Positions 49,258 to 58,713 of a stretch of DNA of 64,000 bases are shown here, one piece after another. Below the pieces are notes generated by a model. It had not been told where the DNA came from. It saw only the letters and a list, made by a program, of their open reading frames with translations, and ran no database searches. Source of the stretch: an uncultured Steroidobacter sp. (lineage in GTDB: Bacteria; Pseudomonadota; Gammaproteobacteria; Steroidobacterales; Steroidobacteraceae); contig CALMII010000037.1 in the NCBI GenBank assembly GCA_937864115.1, positions 99,755 through 163,754 on the forward strand, read 5' to 3'. A program made the translations under genes and the position numbers. Numbering within the stretch: the first letter of the stretch is position 1; each line of letters begins with the position of its first letter.

Positions 49258-51594
49258 TCACAGCGATGCACTCGGGATCGTGCCACGCGCTCGCAACTCG
49301 GTATTCAGTCGGCGCAAGACTTCCCATCGTTGGTACTGCGCCCCCTTGCGCGGATCGGTATCACGCTCGTCCTGCAGCCAGAAGCGCCACCAGTCGAACG
49401 CCCGCTCCTGCAGCGCCAGCAGCTGCGTCGGATTCTGCAACCCATGACTGCCGTGCTCGAGGTCCGGCACGATGAAGAACTCCACCGGCCGCCGCAGGAA
49501 TCGCAAACGACTGAACAGCTCCCACTTGAGCAGTTCCGATCCGGGCGAACTCGCCGTCAGCAGCAACGGCGTGCGAATCCGCTCGACATTGAACCCGGGG
49601 GATTCTTCCATCCAGCGCGACAACCCCGATCCGAAGGGCTGCACACCGAATATTTCCGGACCCGCGCCGACCAGCCACCCCGACACCAGCGCCTGCGAGT
49701 AGCTGCCGTCCTTGTTGTCATCGGTGAGCGCGGCCGCATAGGGAAAGTCCGAATGCGTCAGGGCGTAGCTGACATCCCATCCCGAGGCGCTGTAGCCCAT
49801 GATCCCGACACGCTGCCGATCGACGCGTCCCTCCCGCACCAGTTGTTCGACCACGGCTTCGGTGGCGGCGATGCGCCGGCGCGTTTGTGCCAGCAGATCC
49901 GCCTCGAACTCGCCAGCGGCGGTGCCGTGCAAGACAAAGAATCCGTGACTGGCGAGTGCCTGCGCGATGAACGCCGAGTGACCCGGCCCCAGCGCCGGCG
50001 CCGTGCCACCGCGTCCGTACAGCGAATACTCGTTCGGTCCGGCGAACGAATGCGTCTGGATGACGAGCGGATAGCGGCGCCCTGCCGAATAGTCCGCCGG
50101 GTAGTACAGACGTCCCGCCCAGCGCGTTCCCTCCACCTCGCGCTCGATCCATTCGACTTTGCCGAGCGCATAGCGATGGGCCAGGTCCGGATTCGGATCG
50201 ACCGCGACCGCCTCGCGCCCACTGCGCGTCTCACGTGCCACCAGCCGCGGCGCCTCGTTCAGCCCCTGCACCACTCGCACCTGCACCGCACTTGCAAACA
50301 ACGACGGACACGGCCCCGCGGACTGTCGCTGCCAGCGGCCGCGCCAGCGGTAGCCGACACACTCGTCATCAAGCTGCACCTCGATCTGCGAACCGCCCAC
50401 CCATCGCAGTTGCCGGATGCGACGCGCATCGGCCGCAGCCATGGGCAGTTGCTCGACTCGACCGCCGTTCAGAGGCACCACTGCCACGGCTTCGCCCGCA
50501 AGGCCCGCCGCATCCGCCATCGTCACCGGCAGGAACGTCGGCCCCAGCACCACGCGATCCTCTTCCGGCGACCACGCCAGGCGCAGTCGCTCGTAGGGTT
50601 CCAGCGGCACGGACCACAGCGGCTGCGCCGTGGCGCTGGCCAGATCGATCACGAACAGCTGCTGGAACTGCGAGGCATAGGCCCCGCCCGGTCCCTCGCT
50701 CTTCAGTGCCTGCCACATGGTCTGAAAATGCACGGCCGTGTAGCGCCCCCACTCTCCCGGGATCTGCGAGATCGTGTTGGCGAAGATCGCCTTCGTACCT
50801 GCGGCAGAAAACAGGGCTGCAGGCAGCCGCGGAGTCGAGCGATTCACCGCATCGCCGCCACGCATGACGACCTGACGCGCCACCCCCTGCGAGGCGTCCA
50901 TCGCGAACAGCGCCTGGGCATCCCGCGCCCAGGCACCGCAGCCATGGACCAGCTCGAACGCATCCTCGGCATCGACCACGTAGCCTTGCGACTGTTCGCG
51001 CACCGACGGTCGGCGCACACACGGAATCTTCGCGCCATACAGCAGCGTGCCATCCGCCCGCGCACTGAAGTGCGTGACATCGCTGCGATGCGAGGTCAGG
51101 TAGCGCAGCTCACCGGTGCTGACCGTGACACTCACCACCTGCCGCAGCAGCGCATCGTCCTCCCACACGAAGGCGATGTGATCGTCATCGATCCAGCGCG
51201 GCGGGTTGCGCCAGGGCACCAGCAGGGTTTCGCTGCCGCCATGACGCGCGTAGCCACCCCCGCGCGCATGGGTGAAGAGTCGCACCCGCGTCGTCGGCAC
51301 CGCCGCCGCCAGCGAATCGAGCCGCCCGACCCGCAACTCCACCCATGCGCCATCGCCTGCCACGTCTCCCGTGACCAGCATGACGACGTAGCGCCGCCCA
51401 TCGGGTGAGATGGCAACCGCTTCGCCCTTGCCATCCACCATGAACCGCGTGGTCTGCAGCGCCGAGCGCACCGTAAACGGCTCGCGTCCCTGCGCACCGC
51501 TCCGGGCGGCGATGCACATCATCGCCATCCCGGCGACCAGCATGAGCGCGTGGCACAGCCAGCGCACGAGTCCCAACCGTCCCGCGCGGCTCAA
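49258..51594 (-). CDS. Lasso-peptide isopeptidase (S9 family)
   Basis: 778 residues. The TTG start at 51594 overlaps the stop of the TonB receptor (TTGA). A signal sequence (WLCHALMLVAGMAMMCIA) exports it. An N-terminal beta-propeller is followed by an alpha/beta hydrolase with the nucleophile in MGYSASGWDVS, an acidic residue in SSPGSELLKW and His in DLEHGSHGLQ. The family related to AtxE2 opens the isopeptide bond of the host's own lasso peptide. Proximity to the precursor argues the same here. Confidence 0.88.
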   Translation of the reverse strand: MSRAGRLGLVRWLCHALMLVAGMAMMCIAARSGAQGREPFTVRSALQTTRFMVDGKGEAVAISPDGRRYVVMLVTGDVAGDGAWVELRVGRLDSLAAAVPTTRVRLFTHARGGGYARHGGSETLLVPWRNPPRWIDDDHIAFVWEDDALLRQVVSVTVSTGELRYLTSHRSDVTHFSARADGTLLYGAKIPCVRRPSVREQSQGYVVDAEDAFELVHGCGAWARDAQALFAMDASQGVARQVVMRGGDAVNRSTPRLPAALFSAAGTKAIFANTISQIPGEWGRYTAVHFQTMWQALKSEGPGGAYASQFQQLFVIDLASATAQPLWSVPLEPYERLRLAWSPEEDRVVLGPTFLPVTMADAAGLAGEAVAVVPLNGGRVEQLPMAAADARRIRQLRWVGGSQIEVQLDDECVGYRWRGRWQRQSAGPCPSLFASAVQVRVVQGLNEAPRLVARETRSGREAVAVDPNPDLAHRYALGKVEWIEREVEGTRWAGRLYYPADYSAGRRYPLVIQTHSFAGPNEYSLYGRGGTAPALGPGHSAFIAQALASHGFFVLHGTAAGEFEADLLAQTRRRIAATEAVVEQLVREGRVDRQRVGIMGYSASGWDVSYALTHSDFPYAAALTDDNKDGSYSQALVSGWLVGAGPEIFGVQPFGSGLSRWMEESPGFNVERIRTPLLLTASSPGSELLKWELFSRLRFLRRPVEFFIVPDLEHGSHGLQNPTQLLALQERAFDWWRFWLQDERDTDPRKGAQYQRWEVLRRLNTELRARGTIPSASL

Positions 51595-54200
51595 AACTCA
51601 TACCCCAGTCGCACGTAGCCGAAGCGCTGCCGCAGGTCTCCCTGCGAAGGGTCGTAGCCCGACGCCGCCACCTCCGCAAATCGCGGCACCTCATCGAAGA
51701 CATTCAGGACACCGACAGTGAGTTTCAGTCCCGACGCCCAGGCATCCGTGCCCCAGGCACGCGACACATCCAGCGAGGCCTGCACATCCACCAGCGCCTG
51801 CGCACCGATGTCGCGACCAACGTCCTCACCGAAGATCGTGCGATCCTCATACGCCGGCACGTAGCGCGTCGTCACCGACGCCGCCCACCCCGTGCGCGAC
51901 CAGTGCAGCGTCAACACGCCGCGCCAGTCCGGAATGCTCCCCTCCAGATCGGCCACGCCGACGCGTTCGACCGTTGGCGTCTGCGGCACCTGCACGACGG
52001 CGTAGCGATCCACCCAGGTCGCCGACAGATCCGCGCCCACCTCGCCCCAGGTGGTTTCAAGCGAGCCCGAGACCGACGCATCGACGCCCGCGGTCTCCAC
52101 GCTGCCGAAATTGATGCGCGAGATGTCGATGCGGGTGATCACGCCCGGAAGCCCCGCCGCCACATCCGCCGGCGAAGGCGCCTGCCGCTCCACGCGCTGC
52201 GGGAACCGTCCCTCGTTCGCCAGTACCAGTTGTTCGGAGAAGATGGCGACGCGACCTTCCAGCACCGTATGCCAATACGTTCCCGACAAGCGCCAGTTCG
52301 GCGACGGCGTGAACGCGAGCCCTGCCGTCCACGACTCCGCTTCCACCGGATCGAGCTGCGGATTGCCGCCGGAGACCAGCGTGACCGGCACCGACTCGCC
52401 ATTGCGTCGCGGGTCGCTGACCGTGTTGCCGGCGATCTCCCGTCGTGGTCCATACAGCTCGAACAGCGCCGGCGCCCGAAAGCTCGTCCCGTAGGACGCA
52501 TTCACCCGCCAGTGCGCATGCGGCTGCCACTGCAGGCCGTACTGCGGATTGAAGGTCGCACCGAAGTCGCTGTAGTCATCCTGCCGCCCCGCCAAGGTCA
52601 GCGATGCTTCCTGCAGCAGCGGCCACTGCCAGCCCGAGTTCACCAGCGGAATGCGCACTTCGGCGAACAGTGCATCGACCGTGCGATCGTGGTCGACGAA
52701 GACACTGCTGTCGAAGTGCAGATCCTCGCGCCGGTGTTCTCCACCGAGCACGATCTGGATCTCTCCCGCCGGCACGCTCGCGAGCGGCCCGCGCACGAAC
52801 GCCCCCACCTGCCGCCCACCCGACTCCAGCTCACTCACCGACTCGCTCACGAGCGAGCGCAGCAGTGCCTCGCTGCCGCCCGGCCCATCCTGGAACACGT
52901 TCAATGCCAGCGCCGGATCCAGCGAGGCCAGCGATGCAGTGACACGCGCCAAGTCCACCGCATTCTTGGTCCACACCGACGAGGTCTCCCGGGTGTACAG
53001 CCCCGACAGTTCCCAGTCCCAGTCACCGAGATCGCCACGCAGTCCCAGCACGCCCCGTCGCAAGTCCGCCTCAGCCACGGTCTCGCGCGGCCCCAGGCCC
53101 ACGAACAGGTAGTCCGTGGACACCTCCACGCCAAAGGGATTGAAGGGATTCGTGGCCGGCACGCGCGTGCCGAACAGCGTGGCGGGCTCGGACTGCGTGC
53201 GCGTCACCCGGTCGACATACAACGCCTCGGCAAACGCGGACAGCCACGACGCCATCTCATAGTCCGCGTACAACGACGCACTGCGCCGCTCGGCATCCGA
53301 CACGATCGAGCGATACGCGAAGGGACTCATCACGCTCACCTGTCCCGCCGTCGGCAGAAAATCCGTCGGCGTCAGCCCCACGCCCGTACTGCCTTCCGGC
53401 ACCACGGCCACGCGCGACGGCAATCCCGGCAGGTTGTCCAGCGTGCGCGAAGAAATGTTCGCCGGATTCGTGGTCGGTAAGCGCCAGTCGAGACTGCCAT
53501 AGCGCGTGTAGTCCTGGTTCGCCCAGCGCTCGCGCTGCGCCCCCAATAAATAGTCCCGATCGAAGTAATCCAGCACCAGCGACGCATGCAGCCGCGAACC
53601 CGCATACCCGCCACTCAGCGACGCTCGCCGCTCCTCCCCACCACCCTCCGCCGAGCCGACGCTCAATTCCACCGCCGGTCGCGGAATGTCCCGCTTCAAC
53701 ACGATGTTGACGACACCACCGACCGCATCCGCGCCATACACCGCGGACGCCGCATCCGACAGCACCTCGACCCGCTCCACCGCTGCCAACGGAATCGTGT
53801 TCAGATCGAAAGCATTGAGCGCCACATTCACCGCCGACGGCACCGTGCGTCGTCCATTGATCAGCACCAGCGTCGAATCCACCCCCAGCCCACGTAGCTG
53901 CGCAAACTGCGCCCCACCCTGCTGCACCGTCTCACTGAACACATACGGCGCCTGCGACACCAAGCGCATCAGGTCCGACACACTGACTGCACCCGACTCC
54001 TCAATCCTGGCCCGATCCATGACCAACACCGGCACCGCCACCTCCCCCGATTCCAAGCGCAACCGCGTACCGGTCACGACGATCTCCTCAAGTTCGACCG
54101 CCATCGGCTCGGCGGCCATAACCGTACCGGCACACAGCACTGCACACGCCGCTAAAAGCTGCCCATATCGCCGAATCAATACCCGGTATCTCGTCTTCAT
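51591..54200 (-). CDS. TonB-dependent outer-membrane receptor, lasso locus
   Basis: 869 residues from ATG 54200 after GGGGGAA. Signal peptide LLAACAVLCAGTVMAAE, TonB box-like region ELEEIVVTGTRLRL, plug domain (LRGLGVDSTLVLINGRRTVP, AVYGADAVGGVVNIVLKRD) and a beta-barrel ending in FGYVRLGYEF with terminal Phe. In isopeptidase-linked lasso loci such a receptor is thought to take up the lasso peptide, perhaps carrying a ligand. It is co-transcribed with the isopeptidase. Confidence 0.93.
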   Translation of the reverse strand: MKTRYRVLIRRYGQLLAACAVLCAGTVMAAEPMAVELEEIVVTGTRLRLESGEVAVPVLVMDRARIEESGAVSVSDLMRLVSQAPYVFSETVQQGGAQFAQLRGLGVDSTLVLINGRRTVPSAVNVALNAFDLNTIPLAAVERVEVLSDAASAVYGADAVGGVVNIVLKRDIPRPAVELSVGSAEGGGEERRASLSGGYAGSRLHASLVLDYFDRDYLLGAQRERWANQDYTRYGSLDWRLPTTNPANISSRTLDNLPGLPSRVAVVPEGSTGVGLTPTDFLPTAGQVSVMSPFAYRSIVSDAERRSASLYADYEMASWLSAFAEALYVDRVTRTQSEPATLFGTRVPATNPFNPFGVEVSTDYLFVGLGPRETVAEADLRRGVLGLRGDLGDWDWELSGLYTRETSSVWTKNAVDLARVTASLASLDPALALNVFQDGPGGSEALLRSLVSESVSELESGGRQVGAFVRGPLASVPAGEIQIVLGGEHRREDLHFDSSVFVDHDRTVDALFAEVRIPLVNSGWQWPLLQEASLTLAGRQDDYSDFGATFNPQYGLQWQPHAHWRVNASYGTSFRAPALFELYGPRREIAGNTVSDPRRNGESVPVTLVSGGNPQLDPVEAESWTAGLAFTPSPNWRLSGTYWHTVLEGRVAIFSEQLVLANEGRFPQRVERQAPSPADVAAGLPGVITRIDISRINFGSVETAGVDASVSGSLETTWGEVGADLSATWVDRYAVVQVPQTPTVERVGVADLEGSIPDWRGVLTLHWSRTGWAASVTTRYVPAYEDRTIFGEDVGRDIGAQALVDVQASLDVSRAWGTDAWASGLKLTVGVLNVFDEVPRFAEVAASGYDPSQGDLRQRFGYVRLGYEF

Positions 54201-54290
54201 TCTCGGTTCCCCCTGTGATTTCAGTTTGCTATCGCACGGGGAACGCACGCCGTCGCGACGCCATGCGCTCCCGCCAGAAAGCTGGATCGC

Positions 54291-54671
54291 TTAGCGCCGA
54301 CGCGGTTTCGCTGTCGGTCGACGATGTGCCGCTGGAGCACCGTGAAGTGCGTCGATGAGCGGCCTCACGTTGGAGGAATCCAACGTGTCGGCAACTTCTC
54401 GGATAAGTTTCAGTGCGACGCCAGCCGTTCGCGCATAATCGGGATCGGAGGTCCGTCCCCGGTCCTCTTCGTAGAGCAAGGCGACGCGCAAGCATCCCAA
54501 CACAGACTCAGCCTGCGCTAGATGCACCAATTGTCGGGCCAGGATTTCTTCGAGCGCACTGGGGGTCTTCCTGGAACCGCCCACTGGGCCGGTCAGACGT
54601 ACACCCAACATCCTTCTGGGCAGCCGACTTCGCGCGCCAGTGCCTTTCGACGTAGACTGTCGAATAGCCAT
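54291..54671 (-). CDS. Hypothetical protein upstream of the TonB receptor
   Basis: 126 residues from ATG 54671, placed by a perfect AAGGAGGT. A basic N-terminus (KGTGARSRLPRRMLGVRL) and a C-terminal KPRRR flank a helical core (LVHLAQAESVLGCLRVALLY). No family recognised. It is 90 bases upstream of the receptor on the same strand and may be the first gene of that operon. The long dyad at 54704-54737 lies just before it. Confidence 0.7.
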   Translation of the reverse strand: MAIRQSTSKGTGARSRLPRRMLGVRLTGPVGGSRKTPSALEEILARQLVHLAQAESVLGCLRVALLYEEDRGRTSDPDYARTAGVALKLIREVADTLDSSNVRPLIDALHGAPAAHRRPTAKPRRR

Positions 54672-54703
54672 GGTCACACCTCCTTGCAGGTTGACTGTGG
54701 TCA

Positions 54704-54737
54704 GGTGTCCACTGGTGTTAGCGCACCGGTGGACACC
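54704..54737. promoter_or_regulatory. Long imperfect palindrome between divergent genes
   Basis: GGTGTCCACTGGTG and CACCGGTGGACACC are complementary in 13 of 14 positions around TTAGCG. It lies between the gene at 54671 (minus) and the HTH gene at 54887 (plus). Operator for the HTH protein or a repressor of the uptake operon is the likeliest reading. Confidence 0.6.
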
Positions 54738-54886
54738 GCTTCCTCGACGATTAGAGACTCAAATCAACATCCTTCGCTAGATATGTTGAGAACGGAACTA
54801 GTGTAGCTCTGTCCCCAACTTAGGGGCAAGCAAAATTCTGCGCTACATGGGTATATATTGGAGCGATTGATATAGCGAGCCACGCA

Positions 54887-55126
54887 ATGCGACAACGATC
54901 ATGGGAATACAATCAGCTGCTGGAGGTGCTCGCCAAGGCTCGAGATAAAGCAGGCATCACCAAGCGTGAACTGTCCCGTATGCTTGAGCGACCGCACTCG
55001 TATATCGCCAAGATCGAATCGAGCGAACGTCGTCTCGACGTCATCGAGTTCATAGAGATTGCGCGGGCCTTACGCGTCGACCCCAAAGTGCTGCTCGCGG
55101 CTGTTCTTGAAGCCACCGAAATGTGA
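54887..55126 (+). CDS. XRE-family helix-turn-helix regulator
   Basis: 79 residues. YNQLLEVLAKARDKAGITKR, RELSRMLERPHSYIAKIESS and RRLDVIEFIEIARALRVDPK are the five-helix Cro/C1 HTH with nothing else attached. It is divergent from the lasso uptake operon with a dyad between, so it may control that operon. Sequence TATATATTGG upstream may be part of its -10 element. Confidence 0.85.
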   Translation: MRQRSWEYNQLLEVLAKARDKAGITKRELSRMLERPHSYIAKIESSERRLDVIEFIEIARALRVDPKVLLAAVLEATEM

Positions 55127-55189
55127 CGCTTGGAACGCCCGCCTCCGTGTCCATGCGAGCGAACAGGAAGAGACTAGAGACAGATTCTC

Positions 55190-55250
55190 ACCAGCCCAAA
55201 GAGACAGCAATGGAATGCTTGAACGATTCACGCTCCGACTCAGGCTACTT
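55190..55250 (+). repeat. 61-base segment duplicated at the window end
   Basis: This stretch, covering the ribosome site and first 13-14 codons of the CsrA-like gene, is identical to 63864-63924. The copies diverge abruptly on both sides. Confidence 0.95.
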
Positions 55251-55533
55251 GGTTCTCACGCGCCGCCCGGGTCAATCCATCCGAATCGGATCGCGCGTCG
55301 AAATTCTCATCGTCGGAATCATGGAATCGGTCGTTCGACTGGAGATTGCTGAGCGCACCGACGCGGACGGCCTGCCGCCCTCGGCTTCCTTCATCTCCTG
55401 CAGGCTGAACCAATGCATCCAACTCGGCCGAGACATCTCCCTCAGAGTCGCACGCGTCTGTCCTCGCGGAGTACGTCTCGGCATCACTGCGCCTACGGCA
55501 GTGACGATATTGCGCTCTGAACTCTGCCGCTAA
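55210..55533 (+). CDS. Atypical double CsrA-like protein
   Basis: 107 residues. YLVLTRRPGQSIRIGSRVEI and LIVGIMESVVRLEIAE match strands 1-4 of CsrA (LxLTRRxGExxxIG...VxVxxxxxxxVRLGI). After a spacer with SFISCRLNQCIQLGRDISLR, a second CsrA-like half follows: VRLGITAPTAVTILRSEL, matching strands 4-5 and the start of the helix. Normal CsrA is about 60 residues and acts as a dimer, so this may be a fused single-chain version. RNA binding is inferred. It follows the HTH gene by 83 bases. Confidence 0.75.
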   Translation: MECLNDSRSDSGYLVLTRRPGQSIRIGSRVEILIVGIMESVVRLEIAERTDADGLPPSASFISCRLNQCIQLGRDISLRVARVCPRGVRLGITAPTAVTILRSELCR

Positions 55534-55899
55534 AATCTCTGGTCAATTCCGACCATGGCCTATCACGCTGCGAGATGCTGATCCACGTCAGAGAATATGG
55601 ACGTTTCAGTCAACGAGACCTCACGGAAAGTCCCGCAAGCGGCCATCCTCTACTCCCTATCTCGTTCTCATCCCGAATTCAGGGCAACCCATTCGCGCGG
55701 GACCCCACACAGATATTCTCATGGCCGGAATCAATCGTTCTATCGTTCTGTCGTCCGACTCGATATCTCCACCGACCCGTTCTGTCACCTGAAGTGAGCT
55801 GGTGGATCTTCTTCATCCTATCGCGCATCTGATCATGCGAAGCCTGGCTCGGTATCTCCGCTCCGGCATCGGCACACGATTAATGCAGAGCGATCACTC
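55534..55899. other. Gene-free stretch
   Basis: No gene or repeat was supported between the CsrA-like gene and the convergent SSP15. Confidence 0.4.
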
Positions 55900-56274
55900 T
55901 CAACCCTCAAGACGAACCCATCGCGCTGTAGCCACTTCCCAGCTGACGAACGTGGAACAGGAGATGCCGGTCTGGACGTTGTCGAAGTGCACGTTCACTG
56001 ATTTTCCGATTGCGTACGCGGTCAGCAACGTGCTGTAGGCCACCTTGCACTGTTCCGGGGTGATGGGGTAGATGGACCCCATGGTCTGATTCAGATGACA
56101 GATCTGAACGATGGTATTCATTCCGGAGAGTTGGAGCATGACGCGGTCTGTGCCATGAACTCCTACGGACTTAATCATTCCGTTGCAATGGATCCCATCA
56201 GTAGCGCGCGATTGGATCGACACACAGATCGCTAGCACGCCCAACAACGATGACAATGCGGTCCTGGTCTTCAT
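55900..56274 (-). CDS. Small secreted protein SSP15
   Basis: 124 residues. Signal peptide SSLLGVLAICVSIQSRA. Mature part: HCNGMIKSVGVHGTDRVMLQ, VQICHLNQTM, EQCKVAYSTLLTAYAIGKSV, NVHFDNVQTGISC. Its Q-C-K-V-A helix resembles the C-x-W helix of the SSP3 group. It starts a run of minus-strand SSP genes that continues to 58229. Confidence 0.78.
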   Translation of the reverse strand: MKTRTALSSLLGVLAICVSIQSRATDGIHCNGMIKSVGVHGTDRVMLQLSGMNTIVQICHLNQTMGSIYPITPEQCKVAYSTLLTAYAIGKSVNVHFDNVQTGISCSTFVSWEVATARWVRLEG

Positions 56275-56342
56275 TGTGATTCGATCTCCTACATGTTAGA
56301 GGAACCAATAGTGATTCGTGGGGCGAGGTTTCTCGCTCGTAA

Positions 56343-56651
56343 CTACAAGTGTTGAACTACACGCGAAAAGCGGCGATCAGCAGAAAGGAATCCACTCCTC
56401 AGTGGCCAATCTACTTTGCTGCACCCGTGCGGTGAGGCAACAGGATTGCCGGCATCTCTTTGTAGCCAACATGCCCTTCGGCACGGCGAACCACCGGCCA
56501 TGGGTACTGCCGACTCGGCCTGCTCTACTCCTGACAGCATGAAGAAGGTGCATTTTCTTCCGTCCGGACTGTGTAACAAATCAACAGTCCTACCTGTATG
56601 CTCACGGCAAAAACTGGGGAGCGGCACGATCAGACTTGCCGCCAATAGCAA
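56343..56651 (-). pseudogene. Broken small secreted protein SSP16
   Basis: The start LLAASLIVPLPSFCREHTGR, with TVDLLHSPDGRKCTFFMLSG, reads as a signal peptide and first half of the family. The second half is found in another frame (EGHVGYKEMPAILLPHRTGA), so a frameshift near 56490 has split the gene. Confidence 0.6.
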
Positions 56652-56688
56652 ACATCCTGGCGATCACGGATGCCGGCTCCTGTCGCTC

Positions 56689-57015
56689 TTATCGAACGGC
56701 CAAATAGCCGATCTTGCAGGCTCCACCCTCGCGCATCAGATGCAACGTGACCAAGCTCCCCTCCACCTTGGCCATCATCAGCGCGGCAGCATAGGATTTG
56801 TAGTTGCTGTCAGCTTCGTTGATGTACGCGAAGTCGTACGGCGGCGTCGCTCCGCAATAGCTTGTCGCGCCAGCGAGATACACACGAAATCCATAGTTCT
56901 GCCCGCTGGTCACATCGAATCCAGCCACGGCACCTGAAACTATCCCGTCCCACGCATTCGCTTGGAATGCAACTAAGCCGCCCATGACCATTACCCAAGT
57001 CTGCAGCGCCTTCAT
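56689..57015 (-). CDS. Small secreted protein SSP17
   Basis: 108 residues. Signal peptide VMVMGGLVAFQANA. Mature part: GIVSGAVAGFDVTSGQNYGF, a Cys in TSYCGATPPYDFAYINEAD, helix YKSYAAALMMAKVEGSLVTL and GGACKIGYLAV. The block FAYINEADSNYK is shared with the broken SSP19 (FAFINAKDSNYN), so these two are close relatives. Confidence 0.8.
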   Translation of the reverse strand: MKALQTWVMVMGGLVAFQANAWDGIVSGAVAGFDVTSGQNYGFRVYLAGATSYCGATPPYDFAYINEADSNYKSYAAALMMAKVEGSLVTLHLMREGGACKIGYLAVR

Positions 57016-57043
57016 CTCAAACTCCTTGGCCTCGACAGCCTGC

Positions 57044-57418
57044 CTACAATGTCTGAATGAAATACGGCTGGTACGTTCCCCAGCTTTGAAGGAGAGAACA
57101 CGAATTGGGATCCTGTTGACTGTAGTACACCCGCACAGTTCTTGACTGCGCCTGAGCGGACATCAGGATCGCAAGCCAACTGCGGCATCCCTCAACGGTG
57201 GTGCCACCGACGTGAGTACTGATACTGCATATCTGCTGAATCGGTACGGAGCCATACGCGACAAAGACCCGCCCGTAGTTGTCCGCAGCAATCGAGCTGA
57301 CAGTACCATCACAGTAAACTGCCCACGCCTGCTCGGAGACGAGCGACGTCGCGCAAAGCAAGGCAAACCAAGCGGACCGACTTTTACGCGAGAACGAGTG
57401 AAATGATTTCGCCTTCAC
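57044..57418 (-). CDS. Small secreted protein SSP18
   Basis: 124 residues from GTG 57418, placed by GGGAGA upstream. Signal peptide AWFALLCATSLVSEQAWA. Mature part: YCDGTVSSIAADNYGRVFVA, QICSIS, CRSWLAILMSAQAQSRTVRV, YYSQQDPNSC, WGTYQPYF. It matches SSP3 and SSP8 in every block. It is 28 bases upstream of SSP17 and probably co-transcribed with it. Confidence 0.8.
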   Translation of the reverse strand: MKAKSFHSFSRKSRSAWFALLCATSLVSEQAWAVYCDGTVSSIAADNYGRVFVAYGSVPIQQICSISTHVGGTTVEGCRSWLAILMSAQAQSRTVRVYYSQQDPNSCSLLQSWGTYQPYFIQTL

Positions 57419-57499
57419 AATAGATTCTCCCTGGCTCTGTAGTTTCACTCTCGAATTGGCTGGCGAAGAATCGCCAATCACTTGACACAGCGCCCTGCG

Positions 57500-57900
57500 G
57501 TTTGACGCGACTGAGCGCGGCCGATCCACGGTGTCAGTCTCCGATGCTGAACTCCACCAGTTGGCAGAGCTGTTGTTGCCTGAGGTCGGTGCCACCAGCA
57601 GATTCACAGTACTGCCTTGCGCCTTCGCCATTATCAATCCCGCCACGTAACGTTGTAGTTCGAATCCTTGGCGTTGATGAAGGCAAACGCCGAACCGCCA
57701 TTGCCGCTGGGATCGGTGATCCTCTCAACTAGACTCGGACCGTATAGTTCGTCTCTCCTGATATGGAGAGACTTTGAATCGTCCCACTCACTGCAGCAAA
57801 CGCGTGGGAACTGTTCGCCACCAAGCCGGCCAACGACAACACACCGACCAGGATTCGCCCTAGCAAACATGCCCAGTGCTCGTGAATCGCTGCTTACCAC
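57500..57900 (-). pseudogene. Broken small secreted protein SSP19
   Basis: Three frames hold successive pieces: a signal peptide (LVGVLSLAGLVANSSHAFA) with AVSGTIQSLSISGETNYTVR, then FAFINAKDSNYN, then VAGLIMAKAQGSTVNLLVAP. At least two frameshifts separate them. It overlaps the end of SSP20 by a few bases. Confidence 0.65.
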
Positions 57901-58229
57901 TGTCCACCCTGTGTAACCGGACCGGCAACAAAGCCAGGTGGAACGCCAAATATGAACTGCTTCCCCTGCGCAGCAGCAGCAAGAAAGGCCGTCCAGATGT
58001 TCTTGCCCACTAGAGTGGTCGTCTCAATATGATAGTTGTAGCAGCACCCCATCGCATTCGGATGGAACTCGTTAAGGTTTCTCAACGAGACAACGTTTCC
58101 GTTTATTTGGTACTTCACCAAGCTCGCGTCGGAAACGACTATGTACTCTTCCGCTTCAACCGCCTGAGTGACGATGCTTAGAAGAATGATAGCAGCAGCA
58201 AAGCAACTTCTAAGAAAGGGTGAATCCAT
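57894..58229 (-). CDS. Small secreted protein SSP20
   Basis: 111 residues. Signal peptide CFAAAIILLSIVTQAVEA. Mature part: EYIVVSDASLVKYQINGNVV, two adjacent Cys in MGCCYNYHI, helix NIWTAFLAAAAQGKQFIFGV. The last Cys of the family motif is missing and the end is GPVTQGGQW, so it is the most divergent intact member here. Confidence 0.72.
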   Translation of the reverse strand: MDSPFLRSCFAAAIILLSIVTQAVEAEEYIVVSDASLVKYQINGNVVSLRNLNEFHPNAMGCCYNYHIETTTLVGKNIWTAFLAAAAQGKQFIFGVPPGFVAGPVTQGGQW

Positions 58230-58713
58230 GGCGCATACCTGCTGGTGATCCTTGCCAAGCGATAGCCAGGTAAGGATTGAGAACCCTTCAACCTCTGCAC
58301 ATCGTCAGCGTTCTCTAGCAATCCATTCGAGAATTTCTTCTTGCTCTATACGTTGCTATTCGTCCAGCACCCTGTCAAGCGGTTCTAGTGAAGTTGCCGT
58401 CGCCCATTCTACCGACACGCTAGCGTGCGTCACGTTACTTGGTGTCTTCGCCCGTTTCCATAGCAAAGACGTCGCACGCCATCGCTTGCCGTATGCTCTC
58501 GCGCTTGACATCGCAAACAATTGCGACGAAGAATCACAACAACTACAGCGTCGGATCGGATAACGACGCACTGCATAGAGATTTACGGATGATGCACTGC
58601 CAAGGAGAAGCAATGGCTCACACTCAGCGTCCTCACTGGCACCGGCACAACATTCAGTACTCTACTACGTAAGAGTTCGCTCTCAGACCCATTCAGCCGC
58701 ATCAGAGGCACCG
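58230..58713. other. Gene-free stretch between divergent genes
   Basis: No gene was supported. It separates the minus-strand SSP run from the plus-strand toxin-like genes and should hold promoters for both. Confidence 0.4.

Noticed and set aside
49123..51408. A 761-codon plus-strand open frame
   Set aside because: It is antisense to the well-supported isopeptidase gene; high GC content keeps the opposite frame open, and its Arg/His/Pro-rich product resembles no protein.
51903..53480. A 525-codon plus-strand open frame
   Set aside because: Antisense to the TonB receptor; low-complexity Arg-rich translation without domains.
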